Positions 1 to 5,494 of a DNA stretch of 5,757 nt are shown in pieces (within the stretch, counting starts at the first letter, position 1; every line of letters starts with the position of its first letter). A program made the translations under genes and the position numbers. The notes below the pieces were generated by a model. It ran no database searches, was not told the DNA's origin, and saw only the letters and a program-made list of their open reading frames with translations. Source of the stretch: CANRPC01 sp964456095 (lineage in GTDB: Bacteria; Bacillota_I; Bacilli_A; RFN20; CAG-449); assembly GCA_964456095.1 (NCBI GenBank), contig CAYVZF010000070.1, positions 1-5,757 of the forward strand, in the 5' to 3' direction.

Positions 1-52
1 ACATTCCTACTCGGGACTTTCACCCTTAAGATATATGACATGCCCGTCACAC
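1..52 (-). mobile_element. 5' end of a group II intron, probably class C (partial)
   Basis: Read on the minus strand, this stretch starts at position 52 with GTGTG, matching the GUGYG consensus for the 5' end of group II introns. The order of elements then matches, from memory, the start of bacterial class C introns such as the Oceanobacillus iheyensis intron: GTGTGACGGGCATG, a short spacer, then GGGTGAAAGTCCCGAG. Two small domain I helices can be drawn: GAC paired with GTC around GGGCAT, and GGG paired with CCC around TGAAAGT. The first helix differs in sequence from the O. iheyensis equivalent but keeps its pairing, as expected of a real RNA. Only 52 nt are in view, so the rest of the ribozyme and any reverse transcriptase/maturase would lie to the left. 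Class C introns typically insert just downstream of transcription terminators in the sense orientation, which fits this site. The class is inferred. Confidence 0.8.
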
Positions 53-61
53 TATATAAAA

Positions 62-81
62 TAAAAAAGAGTACTTTTTTA
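62..81 (-). terminator. Stem-loop terminator after spx
   Basis: On the minus strand an 8-bp stem TAAAAAAG / CTTTTTTA closes on the loop TACT and is followed by TTTTATATA. It lies 10 nt after the spx stop codon. The stem has only one G-C pair, so it is thermodynamically weak, but its position and trailing T-rich run fit an intrinsic terminator. The palindrome could in principle work in both directions. The group II intron 5' end begins 9 nt past the stem, as expected if this hairpin was the insertion target. Confidence 0.55.
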
Positions 82-91
82 ATACACTTTT

Positions 92-517
92 TTAATCTTT
101 AAAATGATGTTCGCATTCATTATATTTTTCGCAAGCTTCAGAACAATGCATTGCCGCGATTCTTCTAATAGAAGGAATAAATGACCTTATTTCTTCTTCA
201 TCATAGCCAACTTGTATTCTTCTATCATCGACAATAATCGGTCTTTTAATAACAGAAGGGTTATCTTTGATAAATTTAATCAATTCATTCATAGTCATAT
301 TATCAAAATCTATATTTGATTCTTTAAATACTATTGACCTTTTTGAAATAATATCATCCGTACCATTTTCCGATTTAAATAATATCTCTTTTATTTCTTT
401 ATCAGTTAATGGTTTAGCAAAAATGTTATGTTCAACAAAATCTATATTTTGTTCTTGCATCCATTTTTTTACTTTTCTACATGATGAACATGAAGGAGAT
501 GTATAAATTTTAAGCAT
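92..517 (-). CDS. spx: Spx/MgsR-family redox-sensing transcription regulator with Cys/His-rich tail
   Basis: The 141-residue product belongs to the Spx branch of the ArsC-like thioredoxin fold. Spx binds the RNA polymerase alpha-subunit C-terminal domain in the cytoplasm and redirects transcription during disulfide stress. Visible marks are the CxxC redox switch at C10-S-S-C13 in TSPSCSSCRK, the NIF motif near 31-33, G52 in NGTDDIISKRS (the glycine needed for alpha-CTD contact in B. subtilis Spx), and the KRPIIVDDRRIQVGY block with R92. The match to B. subtilis Spx (131 aa) is close up to about residue 117. The tail then differs: it holds H124, C125, C129, C135, H137 and H138 and ends in HHFKD instead of the Leu-Ala-Asn end of the B. 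subtilis protein. The start is supported by GGGTGA six bases upstream. The gene lies 53 nt behind the small membrane-protein gene, probably on the same transcript. Arsenate reductase is unlikely because of the CxxC and the Spx-specific GTDxIIS block. Confidence 0.93.
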   Translation of the reverse strand: MLKIYTSPSCSSCRKVKKWMQEQNIDFVEHNIFAKPLTDKEIKEILFKSENGTDDIISKRSIVFKESNIDFDNMTMNELIKFIKDNPSVIKRPIIVDDRRIQVGYDEEEIRSFIPSIRRIAAMHCSEACEKYNECEHHFKD

Positions 518-570
518 AATAATTCACCCATCAATAATTTTACCATGTTTTTTTTCTTTTTAAAGTCTTT

Positions 571-855
571 TCATTTATCATTTTCGATAAGTTCTTTATA
601 ATGTTTTTTAGCAAGATTTATTTTTTTCTTACGATATTGAATAAATTTGTGCCATTGATAATCAAAACAAATTGATATAATTAAAATAATTAAACCAATA
701 GGAAGCAAATATATTTCTACTCTACTTATAAAATAAAATAAATAAGTGAAGAAGTTGGTACCAGATCCAAATAAAGAAACATATATTAATGAATACATAA
801 ATCCAATTGATGTAATAAAAATCCCTAAAATAAACAATAAAATTCTAATTAACAT
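571..855 (-). CDS. Small two-helix membrane protein of unknown function
   Basis: The 94-residue product has two hydrophobic helices, roughly residues 4-28 and 48-65, joined by a short loop (SLFGSGTNFFTYLFYFISRVE). A strongly basic tail with KKKINLAKKHYKE follows, which by the positive-inside rule should be cytoplasmic. I do not recognise a named family. In general shape it resembles short two-helix hypothetical proteins common in Bacillota, with a conserved Arg-Glu just before helix 2 and IGLIII-type residues within it. The start is supported by GGTGA four to five bases upstream. The ATG context (GGTGAATTAATG) closely resembles that of spx next door (GGTGAATTATTATG). No terminator is seen in the 53-nt gap to spx, so the two are probably co-transcribed. 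It stands 39 nt from, and divergent to, the HAD gene. A role in envelope or redox stress would be speculation based on the shared transcript. Confidence 0.8.
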   Translation of the reverse strand: MLIRILLFILGIFITSIGFMYSLIYVSLFGSGTNFFTYLFYFISRVEIYLLPIGLIILIISICFDYQWHKFIQYRKKKINLAKKHYKELIENDK

Positions 856-877
856 TAATTCACCAATATAAATTATG

Positions 878-884
878 AAAGGAG
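878..884 (+). promoter_or_regulatory. Ribosome binding site of the HAD gene
   Basis: AAAGGAG lies 10 nt before the ATG at 895 and supports that start. It sits inside the 39-nt divergent gap. Any promoter for the HAD gene must therefore lie mostly within the coding sequence of the small membrane protein, and I found no convincing -35/-10 pair there. Confidence 0.7.
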
Positions 885-894
885 CAATAAATAA

Positions 895-1695
895 ATGAAT
901 AAATATCTGATCGCACTTGATATGGATGGTACATTATTAAGAAACGACCAAACTGTATCTAATTATACAATGGAAATCATTAATAAAATAATTAACTTAG
1001 GTCACATTGTAATAATTGCTTCTGGTAGACCATTAAGAAATATAATGGATACTTATAATTCATTAAATCTTAAGACACCTATTGTTGCATATAATGGTGG
1101 CGCTATATACGGACTTACAAGTGGTTTTAAAGATAAAGAGATATATTTTAATGTATCTGATATTCTTAAAGTTTTTAATTTTGTAGGGTTTGAAAACTTT
1201 AATAATTATATGTGCGAATCCAAAGAAAGAATATATTTAAAAAATGATAATGAAATATTTTCAACATGGTTTTCTTATAATGGTTTAGAAATTGTTACAG
1301 GTGATTTAAATGAAACATTAAAAGAAAACACCCTTTCAATGATATATCATGTAAATCCTAACAATTTAGAAAAACTTAAATTAGCCGCGAAAACATTATC
1401 AAAGGATTTAGATATTAGATTTTGGTCAGGTGGATCATTCGCGGAACTTTATCATAAAAAAGTAGATAAATTTCAAGCAGTAAAAGAAATTGCGGATTTT
1501 TATAATATAGATGATAAAAACATTATTAGTTTTGGTGATGCAAGTAATGATATACCTTTAATGCAAGGATCATATATTTCAGTTGCTATGAAAAACGGCA
1601 AAGAATCAATTAAAGATTATAGTAAATTCATAACAGAAGAAGATAATGATAATGATGGCATAGCTCTATTTCTTAAAAAATTCTTTAATTTATAA
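895..1695 (+). CDS. Cof-type HAD-IIB phosphatase
   Basis: This 266-residue cytoplasmic hydrolase of the haloacid dehalogenase superfamily is of usual length for the Cof/YidA/YcsE group (about 260-290). These enzymes dephosphorylate sugar phosphates, FMN, PLP or similar small metabolites through an aspartyl-phosphate intermediate with Mg2+. All four catalytic motifs are present: motif I DMDGTLL with D9 (nucleophile) and D11 (acid/base), motif II S43 in IASGRP, motif III lysine probably K192 in VDKFQAV, and motif IV GDASNDIPLM with D215 and D219. The IIB cap lies between about residues 80 and 185, after the typical PIVAYNGG segment (62-69). ATG is preceded by AAAGGAG, and the N-terminus starts directly with the first beta strand, so the start is secure. 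Substrate cannot be read from sequence. No obvious terminator follows the TAA, so some read-through toward the transporter is possible. Confidence 0.92.
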   Translation: MNKYLIALDMDGTLLRNDQTVSNYTMEIINKIINLGHIVIIASGRPLRNIMDTYNSLNLKTPIVAYNGGAIYGLTSGFKDKEIYFNVSDILKVFNFVGFENFNNYMCESKERIYLKNDNEIFSTWFSYNGLEIVTGDLNETLKENTLSMIYHVNPNNLEKLKLAAKTLSKDLDIRFWSGGSFAELYHKKVDKFQAVKEIADFYNIDDKNIISFGDASNDIPLMQGSYISVAMKNGKESIKDYSKFITEEDNDNDGIALFLKKFFNL

Positions 1696-1755
1696 AAACA
1701 GCCTAAAATTAGCCTTAATCAATCATAATTTTTTTAATGCATTTTCTTTTTTCTA
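1696..1755. other. Intergenic stretch after the HAD gene, no clear terminator
   Basis: The stretch between the HAD stop and the exporter promoter is AT-rich with T runs but no convincing GC-containing stem. The only local symmetry is a short CTAA/TTAG pairing at about 1706-1715 with a 2-nt centre, too small to fold well. A near-direct repeat, AGCCTAAAATTAGCCTTAA, is visible there. I see no RNA gene or small coding region. Confidence 0.5.
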
Positions 1756-1784
1756 TTGTAAATAAAAAAACAGTTTCATATAAT
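1756..1784 (+). promoter_or_regulatory. Sigma-A type promoter of the ABC exporter gene
   Basis: A -35 box TTGTAA (1756-1761) is separated by exactly 17 nt from a perfect -10 box TATAAT (1779-1784). Transcription should start near 1790-1792, giving a leader of about 70 nt before the ATG at 1860. This is the clearest promoter in the window and indicates that the exporter gene is its own unit rather than only read from the HAD gene. Confidence 0.75.
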
Positions 1785-1813
1785 AACGATAAGCATTTTT
1801 TTAGTCGAATGGT

Positions 1814-1842
1814 TTTAAAGAAGTATATCTAAACACTTTAAA
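1814..1842 (+). promoter_or_regulatory. Inverted repeat in the exporter leader, touching the ribosome binding site
   Basis: TTTAAAG (1814-1820) and CTTTAAA (1836-1842) form a perfect 7-bp inverted repeat around a 15-nt centre. The right arm covers the first bases of the AAAGGAGG ribosome binding site. As RNA it could form a weak hairpin limiting ribosome access; as DNA it could be a regulator half-site pair downstream of the transcription start. Because the arms are AT-rich, chance is a serious alternative. Confidence 0.3.
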
Positions 1843-1848
1843 GGAGGT
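1841..1848 (+). promoter_or_regulatory. Strong ribosome binding site of the ABC exporter gene
   Basis: AAGGAGGT is a full match to the anti-Shine-Dalgarno sequence and lies 11 nt before the ATG at 1860, at the long end of the usual range. It supports MLELKNIKK as the N-terminus, which is also where ABC ATPase domains of this class normally begin. Confidence 0.8.
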
Positions 1849-1859
1849 ATATTAAATTA

Positions 1860-4800
1860 ATGTTAGAACTCAAAAATATTAAAAAAGATTATCTAGCAGG
1901 AGAAAATACTGTACACGCATTAAAAGGTATTAATCTTCAATTTAGAGAAAATGAATTTGTATCTATTTTAGGTCAATCAGGATGTGGTAAAACCACGATG
2001 CTTAATATTATCGGTGGTTTAGATCATTATAGTGAGGGAGATTTAATTATCAATGGAACATCAACAAAAGATTATAATGATAGAGACTGGGATACATATA
2101 GAAATCATTCAATAGGATTTGTTTTTCAAAGTTACAACTTAATCCCACATCAAACTGTTTTACAAAATGTTGAAATCGCTCTTGCTCTTTCTGGTGTATC
2201 AAAAAAAGAAAGAAAATATAGAGCAAAAAAAGCACTAGAAGATGTTGGATTAGGCAAACAAACTCATAAAAGACCTAGTGAATTATCAGGTGGACAAATG
2301 CAACGTGTTGCAATTGCTAGAGCTTTAGTCAATAATCCTGATATAATACTTGCTGATGAACCAACAGGAGCATTAGATAGTGAAACAAGTATTCAAGTTA
2401 TGGATATTTTAAAAGAAATATCTAAAACAAAATTAGTTATTATGGTCACACATAATCCAGAACTAGCAATAAAATATTCAACAAGAATTATAAAAATGCT
2501 AGATGGATTAATATTAGATGATTCAAACCCATTAAAAGAAAATGAATTATTTAATAAAGATGAAGAAAATAAAGATACTATTGCAAATATAAATTTATCA
2601 ATTAATAATAATGAAAAAACATACACTTCATCAATAAAAATAAAAAATAAAGAAAAAGCAAAGAGAAAGTCAGAAGTGAAAAAACCTTCAATGTCATTCT
2701 TTACATCATTTTCTTTATCTTTAAAGAATTTATTTACTAAAAAAAGTCGTACAATTCTTACTTCTTTCGCAGGAAGTATCGGTATAATCGGTATTGCTTT
2801 AATTGCCGCGGTGTCACAAGGAACTACAAACTATATTAATACAGTTCAGGAAGAAACTTTATCATCATATCCTTTAACTTTACAATCAGAGCATACAGAT
2901 CTAGGTTCACTCATTCAATCATTTATAGATAATTCCACAAGTGGAAACCATGAAAATGATGCAGTATATGAAAAAGATGCCTTATATAATTTAGTAAATG
3001 CTATTAATAATGCGAAAACATCTCAAAATGATTTAAAATCATTTAAATCTTTCATTGAAGAAGAATTAAAAGATGAAGATTCAAAATTATATAATGCTTT
3101 ATCTGGTGTACAATACTCATATAACTTAGATATGCTTGTATATACTAAAAATGTTGATGGTTCGATAATTAAATCAGATACGCAAGAATTAGTAACAGAA
3201 ATGCTTGCTAAATATATTAGTTCAGTTTCAAGTGGATCGTCTACTTCTACATCAGGTAGTTCTATTTCATCATTATTTAGTTCAAGTTCATCTATAGGTT
3301 TGCAATTATGGCAAGAACTTCTTCCTGGAAAAAATGGTAACTTAGTTAGTCCTATAATTGAAAATCAATATGAATTAGTAAATGGTCAATGGCCAAACTC
3401 ATATGATGAAGTAGTTATTGTCTTAGATAAAAACAATGAAATTGACGATATGACATTATATGCATTGGGATTAAAATCGAAAAGCGAAATAGATGAAATA
3501 ATTGATGCTGCGATTAGTGGAAAGCCACTTGACAAGAAAGAAGATATTTGGTCTAAATCATATGATGAAATTAGATCGATGAGCTTCAAAGTTGTTCTAA
3601 ATTCTTCTTGTTATACTTATAATGAAATCACAAATACATATTTAGACTTAAGAGATACAGAAAGTGGTCTTCAATATTTATATGAAAACGCTATTAATTT
3701 AAGAGTATCAGGAATCGTTAAACCTAAAGAAGATTCAATTGCTTCTACAATAAGTGGTTCAATATGCTATACAAAAGCATTAACAGAAAAAGTTATTGAA
3801 AAAGAAAAAGATTCATTGATAATCGATGCTCAAATAAATAATCCAGAAAAAGATATATTAACAGGATTACCATTTAAAAATAATTCATTAAATGATAAAG
3901 AAAAACAAGAAGCATTTATTAGTTTTATATCTTCATATAATGTTGATGAAAAAGCTGAAACATATATAAATATTAAAAGTATTCCTACTGATGAATATAT
4001 TAATGCTGCTTTGAATCAATATCTTTCAAGTATGTCTAGAGATGATATTATAAATCTATTGATTAGTTCAATGGTAAATGAAACAGGAATGAGTGAAGAA
4101 CAAATTCGTGCTTATTTTTCTCAAATGGATGAAGAAACCATTAATACACTAATTAATTCCGCATTAATAGAACAAATAAAAAATACTTATGCTACAAATG
4201 TAAAAACACAACTTAATTCAATGAGTAAAGAACAACTAGCTTTACTTTTAGATAATGAAATAAATTCTTATACTACTAAAGAATGCGCTAATTATTATGA
4301 TACTATTATTAATTTTTCTAACTCTGATTATGAAACCAATTTAAATAAACTTGGTTATGTTGATATTGATAATCCATTCACAATTAGTTTATTTGTATCT
4401 ACATTTGATGATAAATCAATTATTGAAGATGTTATTAAAGATTATAATAATAAAGTTAGTTCAGAAAAAGAAATTTCTTATACCGATTATGTTGGCTTAA
4501 TGATGTCATCAGTAACAACTATTATTGATGCAATAACATACGTACTTATTGCTTTTGTAGCAGTATCATTAATAGTTTCATCAATTATGATAGGTGTAAT
4601 AACACTTATTTCTGTACAAGAAAGAACAAAAGAGATAGGTATATTGCGCGCAATAGGTGCTTCAAAAAGAAATATTTCAAGCATGTTTAATGCTGAAACT
4701 ATGATTATTGGCTTTTCTTCAGGTGCATTGGGAATTATACTAACATATATATTATGTATTCCAATTAATCTTATATTAAATATAGCAACTGGTTTGGGTA

Positions 4801-4937
4801 ATTTAAAAGCATATTTACCACCAGTTTTAGGAATTATATTAATTATAATTAGTGTGCTTCTAACTTTAATTGCAGGCATTATTCCTTCAAGAAGCGCAGC
4901 AAAAAAAGATCCAGTTGTGGCATTGAGGACAGAATAA
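1860..4937 (+). CDS. Fused ABC transporter ATPase-permease, MacB/FtsX-like, with large outer domain
   Basis: The 1025-residue protein carries both exporter functions in one chain. Residues 1-220 are a LolD/MacB-type ATPase: Walker A GQSGCGKTT (38-46), Q-loop Q90, signature LSGGQMQRVAIARAL (142-156), Walker B IILADEP with D166/E167, D-loop ALDS and H-loop H198. A Lys/Glu/Asn-rich linker (about 221-277) leads to helix 1 (about 297-319). Then comes an extracytoplasmic domain of roughly 560 residues (320-884), followed by three helices (about 886-918, 945-973, 986-1009). The FtsX signature ERTKEIGILRAIGASKRNI (921-939) lies after helix 2. The four-helix plan is that of MacB and LolC/E, which act as homo- or heterodimers coupling ATP hydrolysis to outward conformational movement rather than pore transport. 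MacB's outer domain is much smaller (a little over 200 residues). Here it includes a Ser/Thr/Gly-rich tract (453-479), degenerate helical repeats (about 722-805) and three cysteines (C584, C636, C809). No periplasmic adaptor, two-component system or lantibiotic gene is adjacent. Substrate is unknown; peptide, lipid or antibiotic export are candidates. Confidence 0.93.
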   Translation: MLELKNIKKDYLAGENTVHALKGINLQFRENEFVSILGQSGCGKTTMLNIIGGLDHYSEGDLIINGTSTKDYNDRDWDTYRNHSIGFVFQSYNLIPHQTVLQNVEIALALSGVSKKERKYRAKKALEDVGLGKQTHKRPSELSGGQMQRVAIARALVNNPDIILADEPTGALDSETSIQVMDILKEISKTKLVIMVTHNPELAIKYSTRIIKMLDGLILDDSNPLKENELFNKDEENKDTIANINLSINNNEKTYTSSIKIKNKEKAKRKSEVKKPSMSFFTSFSLSLKNLFTKKSRTILTSFAGSIGIIGIALIAAVSQGTTNYINTVQEETLSSYPLTLQSEHTDLGSLIQSFIDNSTSGNHENDAVYEKDALYNLVNAINNAKTSQNDLKSFKSFIEEELKDEDSKLYNALSGVQYSYNLDMLVYTKNVDGSIIKSDTQELVTEMLAKYISSVSSGSSTSTSGSSISSLFSSSSSIGLQLWQELLPGKNGNLVSPIIENQYELVNGQWPNSYDEVVIVLDKNNEIDDMTLYALGLKSKSEIDEIIDAAISGKPLDKKEDIWSKSYDEIRSMSFKVVLNSSCYTYNEITNTYLDLRDTESGLQYLYENAINLRVSGIVKPKEDSIASTISGSICYTKALTEKVIEKEKDSLIIDAQINNPEKDILTGLPFKNNSLNDKEKQEAFISFISSYNVDEKAETYINIKSIPTDEYINAALNQYLSSMSRDDIINLLISSMVNETGMSEEQIRAYFSQMDEETINTLINSALIEQIKNTYATNVKTQLNSMSKEQLALLLDNEINSYTTKECANYYDTIINFSNSDYETNLNKLGYVDIDNPFTISLFVSTFDDKSIIEDVIKDYNNKVSSEKEISYTDYVGLMMSSVTTIIDAITYVLIAFVAVSLIVSSIMIGVITLISVQERTKEIGILRAIGASKRNISSMFNAETMIIGFSSGALGIILTYILCIPINLILNIATGLGNLKAYLPPVLGIILIIISVLLTLIAGIIPSRSAAKKDPVVALRTE

Positions 4938-4949
4938 TAAATGTTTATT

Positions 4950-4977
4950 ATAGGTGCAAAAAAGCACCTATTTTTTT
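4950..4977 (+). terminator. Intrinsic terminator of the exporter gene, shared convergently
   Basis: A perfect 8-bp stem ATAGGTGC / GCACCTAT with loop AAAAAA is followed by a T run to 4977, 12 nt after the exporter stop codon. This is a textbook rho-independent terminator for the plus strand. The hairpin also stands directly downstream of the minus-strand spmB gene, where its trailing sequence (AATAAACATTTATTATT) is less U-rich, so it probably works less well in that direction. The spmB stop codon lies at 4976-4978, overlapping the end of the T run. Confidence 0.9.
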
Positions 4978-5494
4978 ATCTTAAAAAAATTAATGAAAGA
5001 ATAATGCCAGTTAATATTCCAAAAACATCCGCTAAAAGGCCCACATGAAGAGCTTTCTTCCATTTAACAACACCTATTGAAGTAAAATATAATGATATAA
5101 CAAAAAAAGTATTTTCAGAACAGCCATGTATTACTGTAGCCATTTTACATTCAAAAGAATTAATATTTTCTACACAAATATTTTCCAAAGCCGCGTATGA
5201 AGCCGAATCAGAAATTGGTTTCATTATAATTAATGGTAATAAATCTGTAACTAATTTTGAATTTGGAATTACATTCTTTAATAAATCACCCAAATCACTA
5301 ATAATACCTGAAGCATTTAAAAGAGTAACAGCTAAAAACATTGCCATAACACTAGGAAATACTTCTTTAAAAAGATCAAGTCCGTCTCTTGTACCTTTAA
5401 TAAAAGATGAATAGGCATTATTTCTTTTATATATAGAAAAAATAATAGCTAAAATAATTAAAAATGGAATAAAAAGCAAAGAAATTGTATTCAT
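4976..5494 (-). CDS. spmB: Spore maturation protein B (nucleoside-recognition/Gate domain membrane protein)
   Basis: The 172-residue product matches SpmB in length (about 175) and layout. It has an N-terminal helix (3-22), the FIKGTRDGLDLFKEVFPSVM segment (31-50) typical of the Gate domain, a second hydrophobic stretch (about 46-65), the loop MKPISDSASYAAL (91-103) equivalent to the RPLSGSGA motif, then GCSENTFFVISLYF (124-137) and VGLLADVFGILTG (151-163) leading to the final helix. In Bacillus and Clostridium, SpmA and SpmB are membrane proteins needed for normal dehydration of the spore core; their transport activity, if any, is not established. The start codon overlaps the spmA stop (ATGA), and AAGGAAGAG lies within the end of spmA, so translation is probably coupled. 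Low sequence identity to the Bacillus protein is likely, but the pairing with spmA makes the call secure. The gene ends at the convergent terminator of the exporter. Confidence 0.88.
   Translation of the reverse strand: MNTISLLFIPFLIILAIIFSIYKRNNAYSSFIKGTRDGLDLFKEVFPSVMAMFLAVTLLNASGIISDLGDLLKNVIPNSKLVTDLLPLIIMKPISDSASYAALENICVENINSFECKMATVIHGCSENTFFVISLYFTSIGVVKWKKALHVGLLADVFGILTGIILSLIFLR

Noticed and set aside
267..506. A 79-codon plus-strand open frame across spx
   Set aside because: It is antisense to clear Spx motifs and resembles no known protein; its hydrophobic Ile/Ser/Phe content comes from reverse-reading AT-rich codons.
92..517. Arsenate reductase (ArsC) as the identity of the spx gene
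   Set aside because: The N-terminal CxxC, G52 in the GTDxIIS block and the RPIIVDDRRIQVGY segment match Spx. ArsC of this fold has a single catalytic cysteine, and no arsenic-resistance genes are nearby.
1696..1750. Intrinsic terminator after the HAD gene
   Set aside because: The repeated AGCCT elements are in direct rather than inverted orientation and no GC-containing stem precedes the T runs.
2050..3589. Three short minus-strand open frames inside the exporter gene (about 2050-2235, 2393-2626, 3386-3589)
   Set aside because: All lie antisense to conserved ATPase or outer-domain coding sequence, and stop-free stretches of this length are expected by chance opposite a long AT-rich gene.
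4487..4879. A 130-codon open frame on the minus strand inside the exporter gene
   Set aside because: It lies entirely antisense to the helices and FtsX signature of a well-supported gene, has no good ribosome binding site that I can see, and its composition is what reverse-reading of hydrophobic Ile/Val codons gives.
1860..4937. BceAB-type antimicrobial peptide resistance transporter
   Set aside because: BceB has ten membrane segments and a separate ATPase chain with an adjacent two-component system. This protein has four segments, a fused ATPase and no such neighbours.
157..5195. Scattered GCCGCG/CGCGGC words in an AT-rich sequence (near 155, 1384, 2803 and 5190)
   Set aside because: Each encodes an Ala-Ala pair in a real gene. 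Other Ala-Ala pairs here use GCTGCT or GCAGCA, so this is codon choice with no positional pattern suggesting a regulatory or restriction site.
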